Assembly (NCBI GenBank): GCA_965140555.1
Contig: OZ223259.1
Coordinates: 3,568,900 to 3,632,899, forward strand
DNA length: 64,000 bases
From: UBA1351 sp965140555
GTDB taxonomy: Bacteria; Bacillota; Clostridia; Lachnospirales; Vallitaleaceae
Reading direction: 5' to 3'
The translations under genes and the position numbers were made by a program. Every line of letters begins with the position of its first letter. Positions within the stretch are counted from its first letter, which is position 1. Below the pieces are notes generated by a model that searched no databases, was not told where the DNA came from, and worked only from the letters and a program-made list of their open reading frames with translations. This document shows, one piece after another, positions 34,698-44,281 of the stretch.

Positions 34698-36038
34698 ATG
34701 GGTACAAAGACAGTTATAACAAAAGCAAGAGAAAATCAAGTGGTCGTTAATCAGCGGCAGCAAGAACAGACAATACAGTGTGATACCCATTCAGTTTCCG
34801 GTGTGGTCAGTCAAAGAGCCTGTGTCTATTGCGGTGCACGGGTTGTATTGAATCCCATTACGGATGCTGCTCATATAGTACATGGACCCATCGGATGTGC
34901 CTCTTATACTTGGGATATCCGAGGAAGTCTTTCCTCAGGAAGTGAGCGTTATCGTACAAGCTTCTCGACGGATTTGAGAGAGAAGGACATCATCTTCGGT
35001 GGTGAAAAGAAGCTCATAGCGGCTATTGATGAGATTGTGATGAATGAAGCGCCGAAGGTTGTTTTTATCTATTCCACCTGCGTTGTCGGGGTTATAGGGG
35101 ATGACGTTAAAGCGGTTGCCAGACAGGCAGAGGCCAAACATGGTATTCGTGTTATACCGGTAAATTCATCAGGATTTGCAGGGAGCAAGAAAGACGGCTA
35201 TAAGGCCGCTTGTCATGCAATACTGGAATTGATGGGTCCGGATAGAGCAACAGAAACGGTACCCCATAGTTTGAATTTCCTTGGAGATTTTAATCTGGCT
35301 GCAGAAGCCTGGATTATCAGAAATTATTTGGAAACTATCGGATTGACTTTAAATACTGTCATTACAGGAGATGCTACATGTGACTCCTTAGTGAAAGCAA
35401 AAACATCAGTACTCAATGTTGTTCAATGTGCAGGGTCCATGACCTATTTGGCAAAACATATGAAAAAACAATATGACATACCTTTTGAGCATATTCGCTT
35501 TTTTGGAATTAACGACACCATACGATCCTTAAGAAAAATTGTTTTTACAATAGGAAATGAAGAACATATGGCTCGCTTTGAAAAGCTGATTGATGAAAAA
35601 GAACGTGAATACGGTCCTTTAGTAGAAGGCTATAAGAAGCGTTTGGCAGGGAAAAAGGTGGCTCTCTATGTCGGTGGAGGGTTCAAAGCCATATCCCTCA
35701 TTGAACAATTTGCTGATTTGGGTATAGAAACGGTTCTAGTCGGAACACAAACAGGATCCAAAGAAGAATATGAGACGTTTAGGGAGATAACTCCTGACGG
35801 CACCGTAATCCTTGATGATACGAATCCAACAGAATTGGAATATTTTATCAAGGAGACCGGTGCAGATATTCTTGTAGGTGGTGTGAAAGAACGCCCGCTA
35901 GCTTATAAATTAGGTGTTGCATTCATTGATCATAACCATGAACGAAAACATCCGTTATGTGGGTTTGAAGGTGCCTATAATTTTGCTAAGGAAGTAGATA
36001 CAACAGTCAATTCGCCCATTTGGACATTCATACGATAG
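34698..36038 (+). CDS. nifE: Nitrogenase cofactor scaffold protein NifE
   Basis: 446 residues related to NifD. Cluster-type Cys are in SQRACVYCGARVVL, HGPIGCASYTWD and IYSTCVVGVIGDD; the carrier region NVVQCAGSMTYLAKHM follows. The C-terminal HNHERKHPLCGFEGAYNFAKEV matches NifE. With NifN it forms the scaffold on which the NifB cofactor matures to FeMo-co. AAGGAGGT precedes the ATG. A repeat lies between nifK and this gene, but the whole set reads in one direction. Confidence 0.95.
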   Translation: MGTKTVITKARENQVVVNQRQQEQTIQCDTHSVSGVVSQRACVYCGARVVLNPITDAAHIVHGPIGCASYTWDIRGSLSSGSERYRTSFSTDLREKDIIFGGEKKLIAAIDEIVMNEAPKVVFIYSTCVVGVIGDDVKAVARQAEAKHGIRVIPVNSSGFAGSKKDGYKAACHAILELMGPDRATETVPHSLNFLGDFNLAAEAWIIRNYLETIGLTLNTVITGDATCDSLVKAKTSVLNVVQCAGSMTYLAKHMKKQYDIPFEHIRFFGINDTIRSLRKIVFTIGNEEHMARFEKLIDEKEREYGPLVEGYKKRLAGKKVALYVGGGFKAISLIEQFADLGIETVLVGTQTGSKEEYETFREITPDGTVILDDTNPTELEYFIKETGADILVGGVKERPLAYKLGVAFIDHNHERKHPLCGFEGAYNFAKEVDTTVNSPIWTFIR

Positions 36039-36049
36039 GAGGTGGCGAG

Positions 36050-37459
36050 ATGAAACAAGAACAACGTCATTATGTGAATATGCAAGTCAATCCATGTAAA
36101 ATGTGTATGCCTATGGGAGGTTCCATGGCGCTAAAAGGTATTCGAAAAACGATGACTATTATTCATGGTTCCCAAGGATGTTCTACATATATTCGTCGTC
36201 ATATGGCCGCTCACTATCATGAGCCGGTAGATATTGCCTCATCGTCCCTCTCAGAAGAGGGCACGGTATATGGAGGTGCCTCTAATCTGAAAATTGGTAT
36301 TAAGAATATGGTGGATATGTACGAACCGGAAGTTGTGGGTGTATTAACGTCGTGTTTGGCAGAGACTATTGGAGATGATATTACACGTATTGTCAAAGAA
36401 GTTCGAAAAGATTCCGTGTTTGATGGTGTGGATATTATTCCTATACCGACACCGGGATATGGTGGTAGCCAGTCCGAAGGATATTTTGGTGCTTTACGTG
36501 CCATATTACAGTATTATGATGAGACATTGAATAGTGATGGTGACACGCATGAGGAAAGCCAACCGGTGAACATTATTGTTTCGAATGCTACCTGTGAAGA
36601 TATTCGTGAACTCAAAAAAATTACCCGTTTGTTTGAAATAGATGCTATTTTTTATCCGGATATATCGGATGTACTGGATGCGCCCTATAAAAAAGATTAT
36701 GAGAAATTAAATGTTGATGGGACATCAAGGGAAGATATAAAACGGATGTTAAGTGCAAAAGCAAGTATTGAATTAGGTAATTGCGTAGCGATGCGCTATT
36801 CCCCGGGGGCATATCTCTTTGAACAACATGATATACCTCTATATCGCCTTCCGCTACCTATCGGAATAGGCCAAACAGATACATTTATTGAAGCCTTATG
36901 TGGAATAACAGGGAAAGAAATTCCTCAAGAAATTGTTCTTGAACGTGGACGGTTGCTAGATGCTATGATTGATTCCCATAAGCATAGTGCTTTGGGTCGA
37001 GTTGCTTTGTTCGGTGATATGGATCTTGTTTATGGAATTAGCGGATTACTTTTGGAAAATGGAATGGAACTTGTCTGTGCAGCAACGGGAACGGAATCAA
37101 AAAGCTTTCGAGAGGCATTAGAAAATCGTATGGAGTCCTATAATCAAGAAGCTGTTATTATGCAAGATTCAGATTTTGATACCATTCGAGAAGTGATACG
37201 AGAAGAAAATGCCAATATTATGGTAGGTAATTCCAATGGAAGATTTATTTGGGAAAAAGACGGCATTGATTTTGTTCGGGTCGGCTTTCCCATTCACGAT
37301 CATATGGGTGCTCAACGGAAAAAACGTATGGGATATAAAGGAGCTGTACGATTATTGGATGAAATAGTAAATCATCTTTTGGATCAGAAGCATAGGACAT
37401 ATAGGGAACGCATGTATAACACCTATTACAACGCTATAAAAACGGTAGAGCAACCGTAG
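36050..37459 (+). CDS. nifN: Nitrogenase cofactor scaffold protein NifN
   Basis: 469 residues from ATG 36050 (TAGGAGGT just before); an earlier TTG inside nifE is unlikely. NPCKMCMPMGGSMALKGI, HGSQGCSTYIRRHMAAHYHEP and LTSCLAETIGDDITRI give the NifK/NifN pattern, and RVGFPIHDHMGAQRKKRMGYKGAVRLLDEI ends the protein. It pairs with NifE. Unlike some Clostridia, where NifN and NifB are fused, the two are separate here; nifB begins 12 bases later. Confidence 0.93.
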   Translation: MKQEQRHYVNMQVNPCKMCMPMGGSMALKGIRKTMTIIHGSQGCSTYIRRHMAAHYHEPVDIASSSLSEEGTVYGGASNLKIGIKNMVDMYEPEVVGVLTSCLAETIGDDITRIVKEVRKDSVFDGVDIIPIPTPGYGGSQSEGYFGALRAILQYYDETLNSDGDTHEESQPVNIIVSNATCEDIRELKKITRLFEIDAIFYPDISDVLDAPYKKDYEKLNVDGTSREDIKRMLSAKASIELGNCVAMRYSPGAYLFEQHDIPLYRLPLPIGIGQTDTFIEALCGITGKEIPQEIVLERGRLLDAMIDSHKHSALGRVALFGDMDLVYGISGLLLENGMELVCAATGTESKSFREALENRMESYNQEAVIMQDSDFDTIREVIREENANIMVGNSNGRFIWEKDGIDFVRVGFPIHDHMGAQRKKRMGYKGAVRLLDEIVNHLLDQKHRTYRERMYNTYYNAIKTVEQP

Positions 37460-37471
37460 AAGGAGGAGCAT

Positions 37472-38347
37472 ATGGTGAAAGCAAAAGAAGTGATTCGTGT
37501 AAAAGATGAGCATAGTGATAAGGTATTGAAGAAAAATGAGACCCACCCTTGTTTTAACCCAAACGCGCATGATTATGCGCGTATGCATCTCGCGGTAGCA
37601 CCCAAGTGCAATATTCAATGTAACTATTGTTATCGAAAATATGATTGTACCAATGAATCCCGTCCCGGAGTTACGTCAGATGTTTTGAATCCGCAACAAG
37701 CATTAATGAAGTATAAGGCGATGAAAAAAGAATATCCGACCTTATCTGTTGTTGGAATTGCAGGACCGGGAGATGCATTAGCCAATTGGGAGGCAACCCA
37801 TGAAACGTTATCAAAGATTAAAGCCTTTGATCCGGAAGTTACGTTTTGCCTTTCAACGAATGGATTGAAGTTGACAAAATATGCAGATGAACTTATTGCG
37901 TTAGGTGTTAGCCACATTACCGTTACAATCAACACTGTTTATGAAGATGTTGCCGCTCGAATTTATCGTCATGTCCGCTATGAAGGCAAAAAATATTTCG
38001 GAACGGAAGCAGGAAAGTTATTGTTGCAAAAACAGTGGGAAGCGGTTGACTATTTGAAAGATAAAGATGTCATCGTAAAAGTAAATATCGTTTATATGAA
38101 AGGTGTCAATGATGACCATATTCGAGATATTGTGACAAAAGCCAGAGATTTAGGCGTCTCAGTAACGAATATCATGGGACATATCCCAGTTGAAAAAACA
38201 CCTTTTGAAATCTTGGAAAAGCCAACAAAAGAAGAAGTTTTGAAAGCTCGACTAATGAATAATGATATATTGCCACAAATGATGCATTGTAATCAATGTC
38301 GTGCTGATGCTGTGGGAAAACTAAAAGGATGTCAAAAAATAAGCTAG
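37472..38347 (+). CDS. nifB: FeMo-cofactor biosynthesis radical SAM protein NifB
   Basis: 291 residues. The radical SAM cluster motif is CNIQCNYC (C-x3-C-x2-C), preceded by THPCFNPNAHDYARMHLAVAP. GIAGPGDALANWEAT and CLSTNGLKL are NifB signatures, and the C-terminal MMHCNQCRADAVGKLKG carries further Cys for auxiliary clusters. It makes the 8Fe core with the central carbide (NifB-co). The short form lacks the NifX-like C-terminal domain. GGAGG lies before the ATG. Confidence 0.96.
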   Translation: MVKAKEVIRVKDEHSDKVLKKNETHPCFNPNAHDYARMHLAVAPKCNIQCNYCYRKYDCTNESRPGVTSDVLNPQQALMKYKAMKKEYPTLSVVGIAGPGDALANWEATHETLSKIKAFDPEVTFCLSTNGLKLTKYADELIALGVSHITVTINTVYEDVAARIYRHVRYEGKKYFGTEAGKLLLQKQWEAVDYLKDKDVIVKVNIVYMKGVNDDHIRDIVTKARDLGVSVTNIMGHIPVEKTPFEILEKPTKEEVLKARLMNNDILPQMMHCNQCRADAVGKLKGCQKIS

Positions 38348-38358
38348 GAGGTTATACA

Positions 38359-38664
38359 ATGGAAAAACCGAAACATCATATATTTGTATGTTCAAGTTCA
38401 AGATTAACGGGAGAAATAAAGGGGTTTTGTGCCCAAAATGAGGGATTGCAAATACTCGAAAGCATTGTAGAAGAGGTTCAAGATAGAATGATTGATAGCG
38501 ATGTTATGGTTACCAATACCGGGTGTTTAGGATTATGTTCCATGGGCCCGGTGGTTATGATTTATCCGGAACAGATTTGGTATGGAAAAGTGACACCGGA
38601 TGATGTGGAAGAGATTATGGATGCACTTGAAGAAGGCGAGGTTGTTGATCGATTAGTTATATAG
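38359..38664 (+). CDS. Thioredoxin-like [2Fe-2S] ferredoxin
   Basis: 101 residues from ATG 38359; AGGAGG at 38346-38351 overlaps the nifB stop. The pattern FVCSSSR, KGFCAQ and NTGCLGLCSMGPVVMIYPEQIWYGKV is that of the Shethna-type [2Fe-2S] ferredoxins known beside nif genes in C. pasteurianum and Azotobacter. It probably serves nitrogenase, either as an electron donor or as a protective partner. It ends just inside a very strong stem-loop. Confidence 0.92.
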   Translation: MEKPKHHIFVCSSSRLTGEIKGFCAQNEGLQILESIVEEVQDRMIDSDVMVTNTGCLGLCSMGPVVMIYPEQIWYGKVTPDDVEEIMDALEEGEVVDRLVI

Positions 38665-38712
38665 TCTAGCGTACCGGCATGTTTGTCTACAAACGTGCCG
38701 GTACGCTAGACT
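38663..38712 (+). terminator. 23-bp perfect stem-loop after the ferredoxin gene
   Basis: AGTCTAGCGTACCGGCA (38663-38679) pairs with TGCCGGTACGCTAGACT (38696-38712). The stem continues inward through a G-U pair and GTTTG/CAAAC to a 4-base loop. TTT follows. It likely ends most transcripts before nifV. Confidence 0.75.
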
Positions 38713-38732
38713 TTCATAGAAAGGGTGGTTGA

Positions 38733-39785
38733 ATGGATCGATTTTTAACGATTATTGATACAACATTGAGAGATGGCGAACAATCTGCGGGTGTTAGTTT
38801 TACGCGGCAGCAAAAAATAACCCTTGCTAGGTATTTGGATCATCTAGGTGCTAATGTTATTGAAGCTGGGATACCGGCAATGGGGAAGGAAGAACAGGAA
38901 GTCATCTACACCTTGCTGTCAATGGGATTGAAAAGTGAGATACTTACATGGAACCGCATGCGACCGGATGATATTGAAGCATCATTACAGTGTGGATCGA
39001 GGCATTTGCATATGTCTGTTCCTGTATCGGATATTCATATTCAAAAAAAACTTGGGAAAAACCGAAAATGGGTAATGCATCAATTAGAAATGTGCATAGA
39101 CCACGTGTTTGCAGAGAAATGTATGCTATCAATTGGGGCAGAGGATGCTTCACGAGCAGATGAAGACTTTTTAGTAGAAGTGTTTGGCAGGGCCATTGAA
39201 CGAGGGGTAAGGCGTATTCGTTACGCGGATACATTGAGTGTACTATCGCCCTTTACAGCAAAAGGTAGGATTGAGTCATTAATTCAAGGATTATGCAAAC
39301 GATTGGATTGGACCAAGGAGCGATTTCACCAACAAGTGCTTATAGATTTTCATGGTCATAATGACTTGGGAATGGGTACAGCCAATGCCCTTGGTGCCTT
39401 TATGGGAGGCGCTTATGGAATTAGTTGTAGTATCAATGGCCTTGGAGAACGTGCGGGGAATACCCCATTGGAAGAAATTGTATCAACGCTAATGGTGATG
39501 GAAGGCATAGACTCTACAGTCGATATTAAGAAGATTATGGAGGTCTCTTCTCTCGTAGAAGAATATTCAGGTCGTATGGTTCAAGCGAGCAAGCCGATTG
39601 TAGGGACAATGGTATTCTCTCATGAGGCGGGAATACATGTGGACGGGTTATTGAAAGACCGCTCGATTTATGAATTTTTGAATCCGGAAGTTTTCGGAAG
39701 ACAGCATGCTATTGTACAAGGAAAACATTCCGGAAAAAGTTACAGAAAAGCATTGGCTACCAAACCAACTGCTTTTCTTCTTTGA
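38733..39785 (+). CDS. nifV: Homocitrate synthase NifV (C-terminus apparently shortened)
   Basis: 350 residues. The TIM barrel has IIDTTLRDGEQSAGVSF, MSVPVSDIHIQKKLG, the metal-binding FHGHNDLGMGTANAL and NGLGERAGNTPLEEI; the subdomain after it includes FSHEAGIHVDGLLKD and VQGKHSGKSY. It condenses acetyl-CoA with 2-oxoglutarate to give homocitrate, the organic ligand of FeMo-co. The family usually has about 40-55 more residues after G-K-H-S-G; here only 16 remain. The last ten codons overlap the 3' end of the opposite-strand gene by 29 bases, which suggests loss of the tail by rearrangement. Activity is therefore uncertain. Confidence 0.9.
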   Translation: MDRFLTIIDTTLRDGEQSAGVSFTRQQKITLARYLDHLGANVIEAGIPAMGKEEQEVIYTLLSMGLKSEILTWNRMRPDDIEASLQCGSRHLHMSVPVSDIHIQKKLGKNRKWVMHQLEMCIDHVFAEKCMLSIGAEDASRADEDFLVEVFGRAIERGVRRIRYADTLSVLSPFTAKGRIESLIQGLCKRLDWTKERFHQQVLIDFHGHNDLGMGTANALGAFMGGAYGISCSINGLGERAGNTPLEEIVSTLMVMEGIDSTVDIKKIMEVSSLVEEYSGRMVQASKPIVGTMVFSHEAGIHVDGLLKDRSIYEFLNPEVFGRQHAIVQGKHSGKSYRKALATKPTAFLL

Positions 39786-41268
39786 TAATAGGGAGAACCG
39801 TTTGAGTAAAGGTATCAACAATCTGACTATCAAATTGTGTGCCTTTATTTTTTTGCAATTCTTTCGTTGCCTCTATGATAGATAAAGGTTTGTGATAGGG
39901 TCGCGGATATAGCATGGAATCAAAGGCATCACAGATACTAATAATTTTTGCATAAGGATGAATGTCTTGATTATGAAGCCCCTGTGGATAGCCTTTTCCA
40001 TCGATTCGTTCGTGATGCATTAGAATAATATCTGCGATATCCCCGAAAGTTCCTGTACTACTTAGAATACGATAACCGATTTCCGGATGGCGTATGATTT
40101 GATCGTATTCTAGACTTGTCAGTTCACGTTCATAATCGAGGACTTGATAGTCTAAGGCAATTTTTCCGATGTCATGAAGTAAGCCGGATATCTTAAGTGT
40201 TTGAATGGCTTCAGGCGTCATATGAGTTGTTTTGCCATAGAGTGAGGCTAACATACTAACATGACGGGAATGTTGCTTTTCTATAGGATGTTTGGTATGG
40301 AAATTTTTAAGCATACCCTGGAGTATATGCTGTTGTCTTAAGGCATGTCCATGTAATTTATGGCTGTACATATTATCTTCGGCAGTCTGGATAATCGAAT
40401 CCATAGACTCTTGTATGTCATTTTTAATGGCATGGCCTATGGCAAAGGACAGGGTTAAGTCACAGATAATCACATGTTTACAAGCATCGAGTAGAGCCTT
40501 TTTATAATAGTCCAAATGAGCTTGAGTAGCGTTAGGATAGATAATGGAAAATTCATCGCCACCGGTACGACATGTTATGACGGACTCTTTTACAAAGAGA
40601 TGGTTAAGTAGACGTGCTGTTTCTTGAATGAGTTGGTCACCGTGAAAGTGACCAAAAGCATCATTAAAGAGCTTGAGGCCGTTTACATCAATAATAATCA
40701 GGCCGAGAGGATGCGCACTAATATCATTACTTAATTCATGAATACGTAAATCAAAAAAACGGCGGTTATACAGTCCCGTCAAGGCATCGGTATAACTTAG
40801 TTTTTTGAAGGCGTCATAATATTGAGTTTCTTTTGTGATGTCCAGTACAGCAATTTGCAACCACAAATTGCCGTCTGGATTAAGCACCTGACCGATGAGT
40901 CGAACAGGTGTATTATATTGATTGTTAAGGTGGATTTCAACATCACAGGTGCTTTTTTTGTTTATAAGATTACGTATAAAGAAATAAAAGGAATCCTGAG
41001 ATTCTCTTGCAATCAATTTAGGTAGGTGCAACTTATGAAAAGCTACTTCTTGAAAAAGTTCAGCAGCTTTTTTATTATGCTTTATGATAAGCAGGTTTTT
41101 ATCTACAACTAAATAGGCAATAGGAGATTGGATGAAAAATAGGGCGTACTCATCCTGTAGGGATTTTAATTTACTATTAATACGACGAAGTTCGTCGTTT
41201 TGCATTTTCAATTCTTCTTTGTAAATGGATAGTTTTACTTGCTCATGATTATCGGATGATTCTTTCAT
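39757..41268 (-). CDS. PAS-GGDEF-HD-GYP signalling protein
   Basis: 503 residues from ATG 41268 (AAGGAG upstream on the minus strand; the upstream TTG sits before it). Order: short coiled coil (about 10-45), PAS-like domain (about 48-155), GGDEF domain (about 165-320) with RTGGDEFSIIYP, then HD-GYP domain (about 335-490) with LLHDIGKIALDY, HHERIDGKGYPQGL and DAFDSML. It can in principle both make and break c-di-GMP. The gene is second after the CheB-CheR hybrid (about 40-bp gap), so both probably come from one message. Its 3' end overlaps nifV. Confidence 0.9.
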   Translation of the reverse strand: MKESSDNHEQVKLSIYKEELKMQNDELRRINSKLKSLQDEYALFFIQSPIAYLVVDKNLLIIKHNKKAAELFQEVAFHKLHLPKLIARESQDSFYFFIRNLINKKSTCDVEIHLNNQYNTPVRLIGQVLNPDGNLWLQIAVLDITKETQYYDAFKKLSYTDALTGLYNRRFFDLRIHELSNDISAHPLGLIIIDVNGLKLFNDAFGHFHGDQLIQETARLLNHLFVKESVITCRTGGDEFSIIYPNATQAHLDYYKKALLDACKHVIICDLTLSFAIGHAIKNDIQESMDSIIQTAEDNMYSHKLHGHALRQQHILQGMLKNFHTKHPIEKQHSRHVSMLASLYGKTTHMTPEAIQTLKISGLLHDIGKIALDYQVLDYERELTSLEYDQIIRHPEIGYRILSSTGTFGDIADIILMHHERIDGKGYPQGLHNQDIHPYAKIISICDAFDSMLYPRPYHKPLSIIEATKELQKNKGTQFDSQIVDTFTQTVLPIIKEEKQLVW

Positions 41269-41307
41269 ATCAATTAATATCTCCTTCCTCAAGGGGAATC
41301 ATGTATA

Positions 41308-44181
41308 TTAATGAGTAGCAAGCTCGTTTTTAAGTGCTGTTATATCTGTAAGAATTCCGGAAATACGTTTTGGGACATTATTATCATCTCTATCTAGAAC
41401 TTGTCCGCTGTCTTTAAAGGTTATATAGTTTCCGCCTTTGTGCTTCATACGGAAGATAAAATCCCAGTCAAGCGGTTCACCCCTTAATATCCGCTCTATT
41501 TTAGGAAATACTTTTTTATAATCATCGTTATGCATAAGGTTATATATTTTTTGCAGCGATGAGGGAAAAATCTTATGATCAAAATCCAAGTACCTGCTTA
41601 ATTCAGGTGAGAACATAATCTCATCGGCCTTTACATTATAATCCCACCAAGCCATATGTCCTAATTGCATGGCGTATTCTAGGTGTTGATTGATAATAGC
41701 GTAATCACTTTCCTTACTTTTCAACGCATTAATATCAATAAAGGTAATGATAATACCATTCACAGCATTGTATTCTGTTCGATAAGGTCGAATTCGAACG
41801 AGCCAATGATTATTCTCGCTATCGGTAATATTACGTTCAATGTTAATGAGATGATCCATGACCGAAGTCGCATCACTTACAATTTCCGGATAGGTCTCTA
41901 TAACAGATAAATGATGAATCGGGCGGTTAATATCTTCATCGCGGATATTGGTGATTTGATGGATGATTGGTGTTATCTTACGAATATTAAGTTGAGAATC
42001 CAAATATATGGCACCAACTTCAGTATTTTTTAATAAGTTATTTAAGTCGTTGGTCATGTTAAGCAGCTCATCAATTTTGGACTCGTGTTCATTATTAACC
42101 GTGTACAACTCCTCGTTGACAGACTGAAGTTCTTCGTTAGTACTTTGAAGTTCTTCGTTAGAAGCGATAAGCTCTTCGTTAGAAGATTGGAGTTCTTCAT
42201 TGGAAGTTTCTAATTCTTCAATAGTTGCTTGTAGACCTTCTCTGGCCAATTGAAGTTCTGACTCTAATTCCAGAACACGTTCTTTGGCTTCTTCGGACAT
42301 ATCAACCATAATATGACTATTGCCGTGCTTAACTTCTTTTTCAACGATAAAACTAATCAGAAATAAAGAGTGATCGCCAAGGGTTATAGGTGTCCCTTTT
42401 ATGGTTAAATTATCCACCCCGTTGATGGATACATTCCTGAACACAACCACATCTTTAGTCAACTTGAGTCGGCGTAGAATGTTATTGATAAAAAGACTAA
42501 GCTCTTTAGTCATATTATTGTTGAAATTTGATGTAAAATGCCCCGGTTGTAAGGAGAGATATCCTGATAAGTCATTGATGATTTGAATAATGTTATCGTG
42601 ACTATCAATCACAATCGAAGACGGCAAGGTAGCAGAGAGAATACCTTCTGTTAACTTATCAACAGAAGAATGAGGTGACATGCCGTAATTTCCGTTACGA
42701 ACGGCATAGTCATGGGTGTGTTGCCGGGAAGCATAGTTGGTTAGCGGCTGTCGTAGAAATTGTCGGTAGCCTTCTTTATAACGAAATATTTTCCATTTGG
42801 AGTCAATGACAGTAAAGGCGTCAGCCATATCACCAAGCGTTTCACTACTACCAAGGAAGAGATACCCTCCGGGTCGTAGGGACAAATAGAAATTATGCAA
42901 GATGTCTTGTTGTTTATCCGTTTTTATGTAAATAAACAAATTACGGCATATGAGTAAATCCAAGCGTGAAAAGGGAGGATCCTTTAGTATGTTATGATGT
43001 GCAAAAACAATTTTTTTACGAATAAAGTCTTTAATCTGATAGCCTTGCTCAACTTTATTGAAATATTTGCTTAATAACTCTGGGGAGATGTCAAGTGTCA
43101 TATTTTCAGGGTAAATCCCGATACCGGCATATTCAAGAGCCTTTTCATCGATATCAGTGGCAAAAATTTTGTATTCAATAGTTAAACCTCGGCGTTGAAT
43201 CTCTTCAGAAACGAGGATGGCTAGAGAATAGACTTCTTCACCACTTGAACAGCCGCAGGACCAGATACGAAGTGTTTCCTTGGTGAAATCAAGTTTGGGA
43301 AGGACATTTTCTTCCAATGAATTAAAGGCTTCAGTATCACGGAAGAAGCTGGTTACTCCGATAAGCAATTCTCGAGATAAAAGATTGACTTCTTTTTTTG
43401 ATTGGGATAAAAAATGATAATATTTGTCAATACTATCAATACGGTTCACTTTTAGTCGGCGTTCAATGCGTCGTCGAATGGTGCTTTCTTTATAATGTCC
43501 GAAATTAATACCACATTGTTGATGCAATACCTTACAAATATCGGTTAGTTTCTTTTCGACTTCCGGCAAGGTGGAATCTGTATTCAGTTGCTCCAGTTCA
43601 TTGGAGGTAAACTGTATATAATGATTAATCTCATTAGGCATTAATTCGGGGGTAAGAATAAAATCAACTAAACCGGTACGCACTGCACTGGTAGGCATAC
43701 TAGAAAAGCGGGCAGATTCTTCATCTTGAACTATAATCATCCCACCGTTTTCTTTGATTTCATAGATGCCGGATGAACCGTCTTTGCCACTTCCGGAAAG
43801 AATCACCGCAATGGCCTTGTCCTTTGCAAATTTTGCCAGAGATTTATAAAAATTATCAATAGGTAAGTTAATGGGTAAAGAAGGAACTTGATCTTCTAAA
43901 TATAAAATAGCCTTACGTATAAACAGATTTTTGCGTGGTGGTATTAAATAGATAGAATTTGGCTGGGGTTTCATGCCATTTTCGATGATGTAAATGGGCA
44001 TGTTTGTATGGCGAGCTAAAATTTCATTCATTAAACTACGGTAGTCAGGAGACAGGTGTTGAATAACGATATAAATTAATCCTGTATCATCAGAGGTTGA
44101 TTTAAAAAAGTTTTCTATGGCCTCCAATCCTCCGGCAGACGCACCGATAGCCACATAATAATTGTTCTCCTGCATTATCAT
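41308..44181 (-). CDS. CheB-CheR-PAS hybrid protein
   Basis: 957 residues. CheB methylesterase domain (about 5-190): AIGASAGGLEAI, VIQHLSPDYRS and ILSGSGKDGSSG give the Ser-His-Asp triad. CheR methyltransferase domain (about 205-475): IWSCGCSSGEEVYSLAI, FATDIDEKAL and RLDLLICRNLFIYI. A long coiled coil follows (about 645-730) built of repeated x-N-E-E-L-x-S heptads, then two PAS domains (about 735-850 and 855-955). It lacks a receiver domain and a kinase domain. Such hybrids often act outside classical chemotaxis. No chemoreceptor or CheA gene is in the window. The HD-GYP gene downstream suggests a shared signalling unit. Confidence 0.93.
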   Translation of the reverse strand: MIMQENNYYVAIGASAGGLEAIENFFKSTSDDTGLIYIVIQHLSPDYRSLMNEILARHTNMPIYIIENGMKPQPNSIYLIPPRKNLFIRKAILYLEDQVPSLPINLPIDNFYKSLAKFAKDKAIAVILSGSGKDGSSGIYEIKENGGMIIVQDEESARFSSMPTSAVRTGLVDFILTPELMPNEINHYIQFTSNELEQLNTDSTLPEVEKKLTDICKVLHQQCGINFGHYKESTIRRRIERRLKVNRIDSIDKYYHFLSQSKKEVNLLSRELLIGVTSFFRDTEAFNSLEENVLPKLDFTKETLRIWSCGCSSGEEVYSLAILVSEEIQRRGLTIEYKIFATDIDEKALEYAGIGIYPENMTLDISPELLSKYFNKVEQGYQIKDFIRKKIVFAHHNILKDPPFSRLDLLICRNLFIYIKTDKQQDILHNFYLSLRPGGYLFLGSSETLGDMADAFTVIDSKWKIFRYKEGYRQFLRQPLTNYASRQHTHDYAVRNGNYGMSPHSSVDKLTEGILSATLPSSIVIDSHDNIIQIINDLSGYLSLQPGHFTSNFNNNMTKELSLFINNILRRLKLTKDVVVFRNVSINGVDNLTIKGTPITLGDHSLFLISFIVEKEVKHGNSHIMVDMSEEAKERVLELESELQLAREGLQATIEELETSNEELQSSNEELIASNEELQSTNEELQSVNEELYTVNNEHESKIDELLNMTNDLNNLLKNTEVGAIYLDSQLNIRKITPIIHQITNIRDEDINRPIHHLSVIETYPEIVSDATSVMDHLINIERNITDSENNHWLVRIRPYRTEYNAVNGIIITFIDINALKSKESDYAIINQHLEYAMQLGHMAWWDYNVKADEIMFSPELSRYLDFDHKIFPSSLQKIYNLMHNDDYKKVFPKIERILRGEPLDWDFIFRMKHKGGNYITFKDSGQVLDRDDNNVPKRISGILTDITALKNELATH

Positions 44182-44230
44182 ATACTCTCTTTCTCTATAT
44201 AATCAAATCGTATCATTATATTAAACAAAA

Positions 44231-44264
44231 GAGGATATTTTTTGCATAACAAAAAATAATCCTC
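44231..44264 (-). terminator. Terminator between msrA and the CheB-CheR gene
   Basis: GAGGATATTTTTTG (44231-44244) pairs with CAAAAAATAATCCTC (44250-44264) with one bulged base. On the minus strand it is followed by TTTTGTTT. Confidence 0.65.
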
Positions 44265-44281
44265 TCCCTGGAATCACTGTA

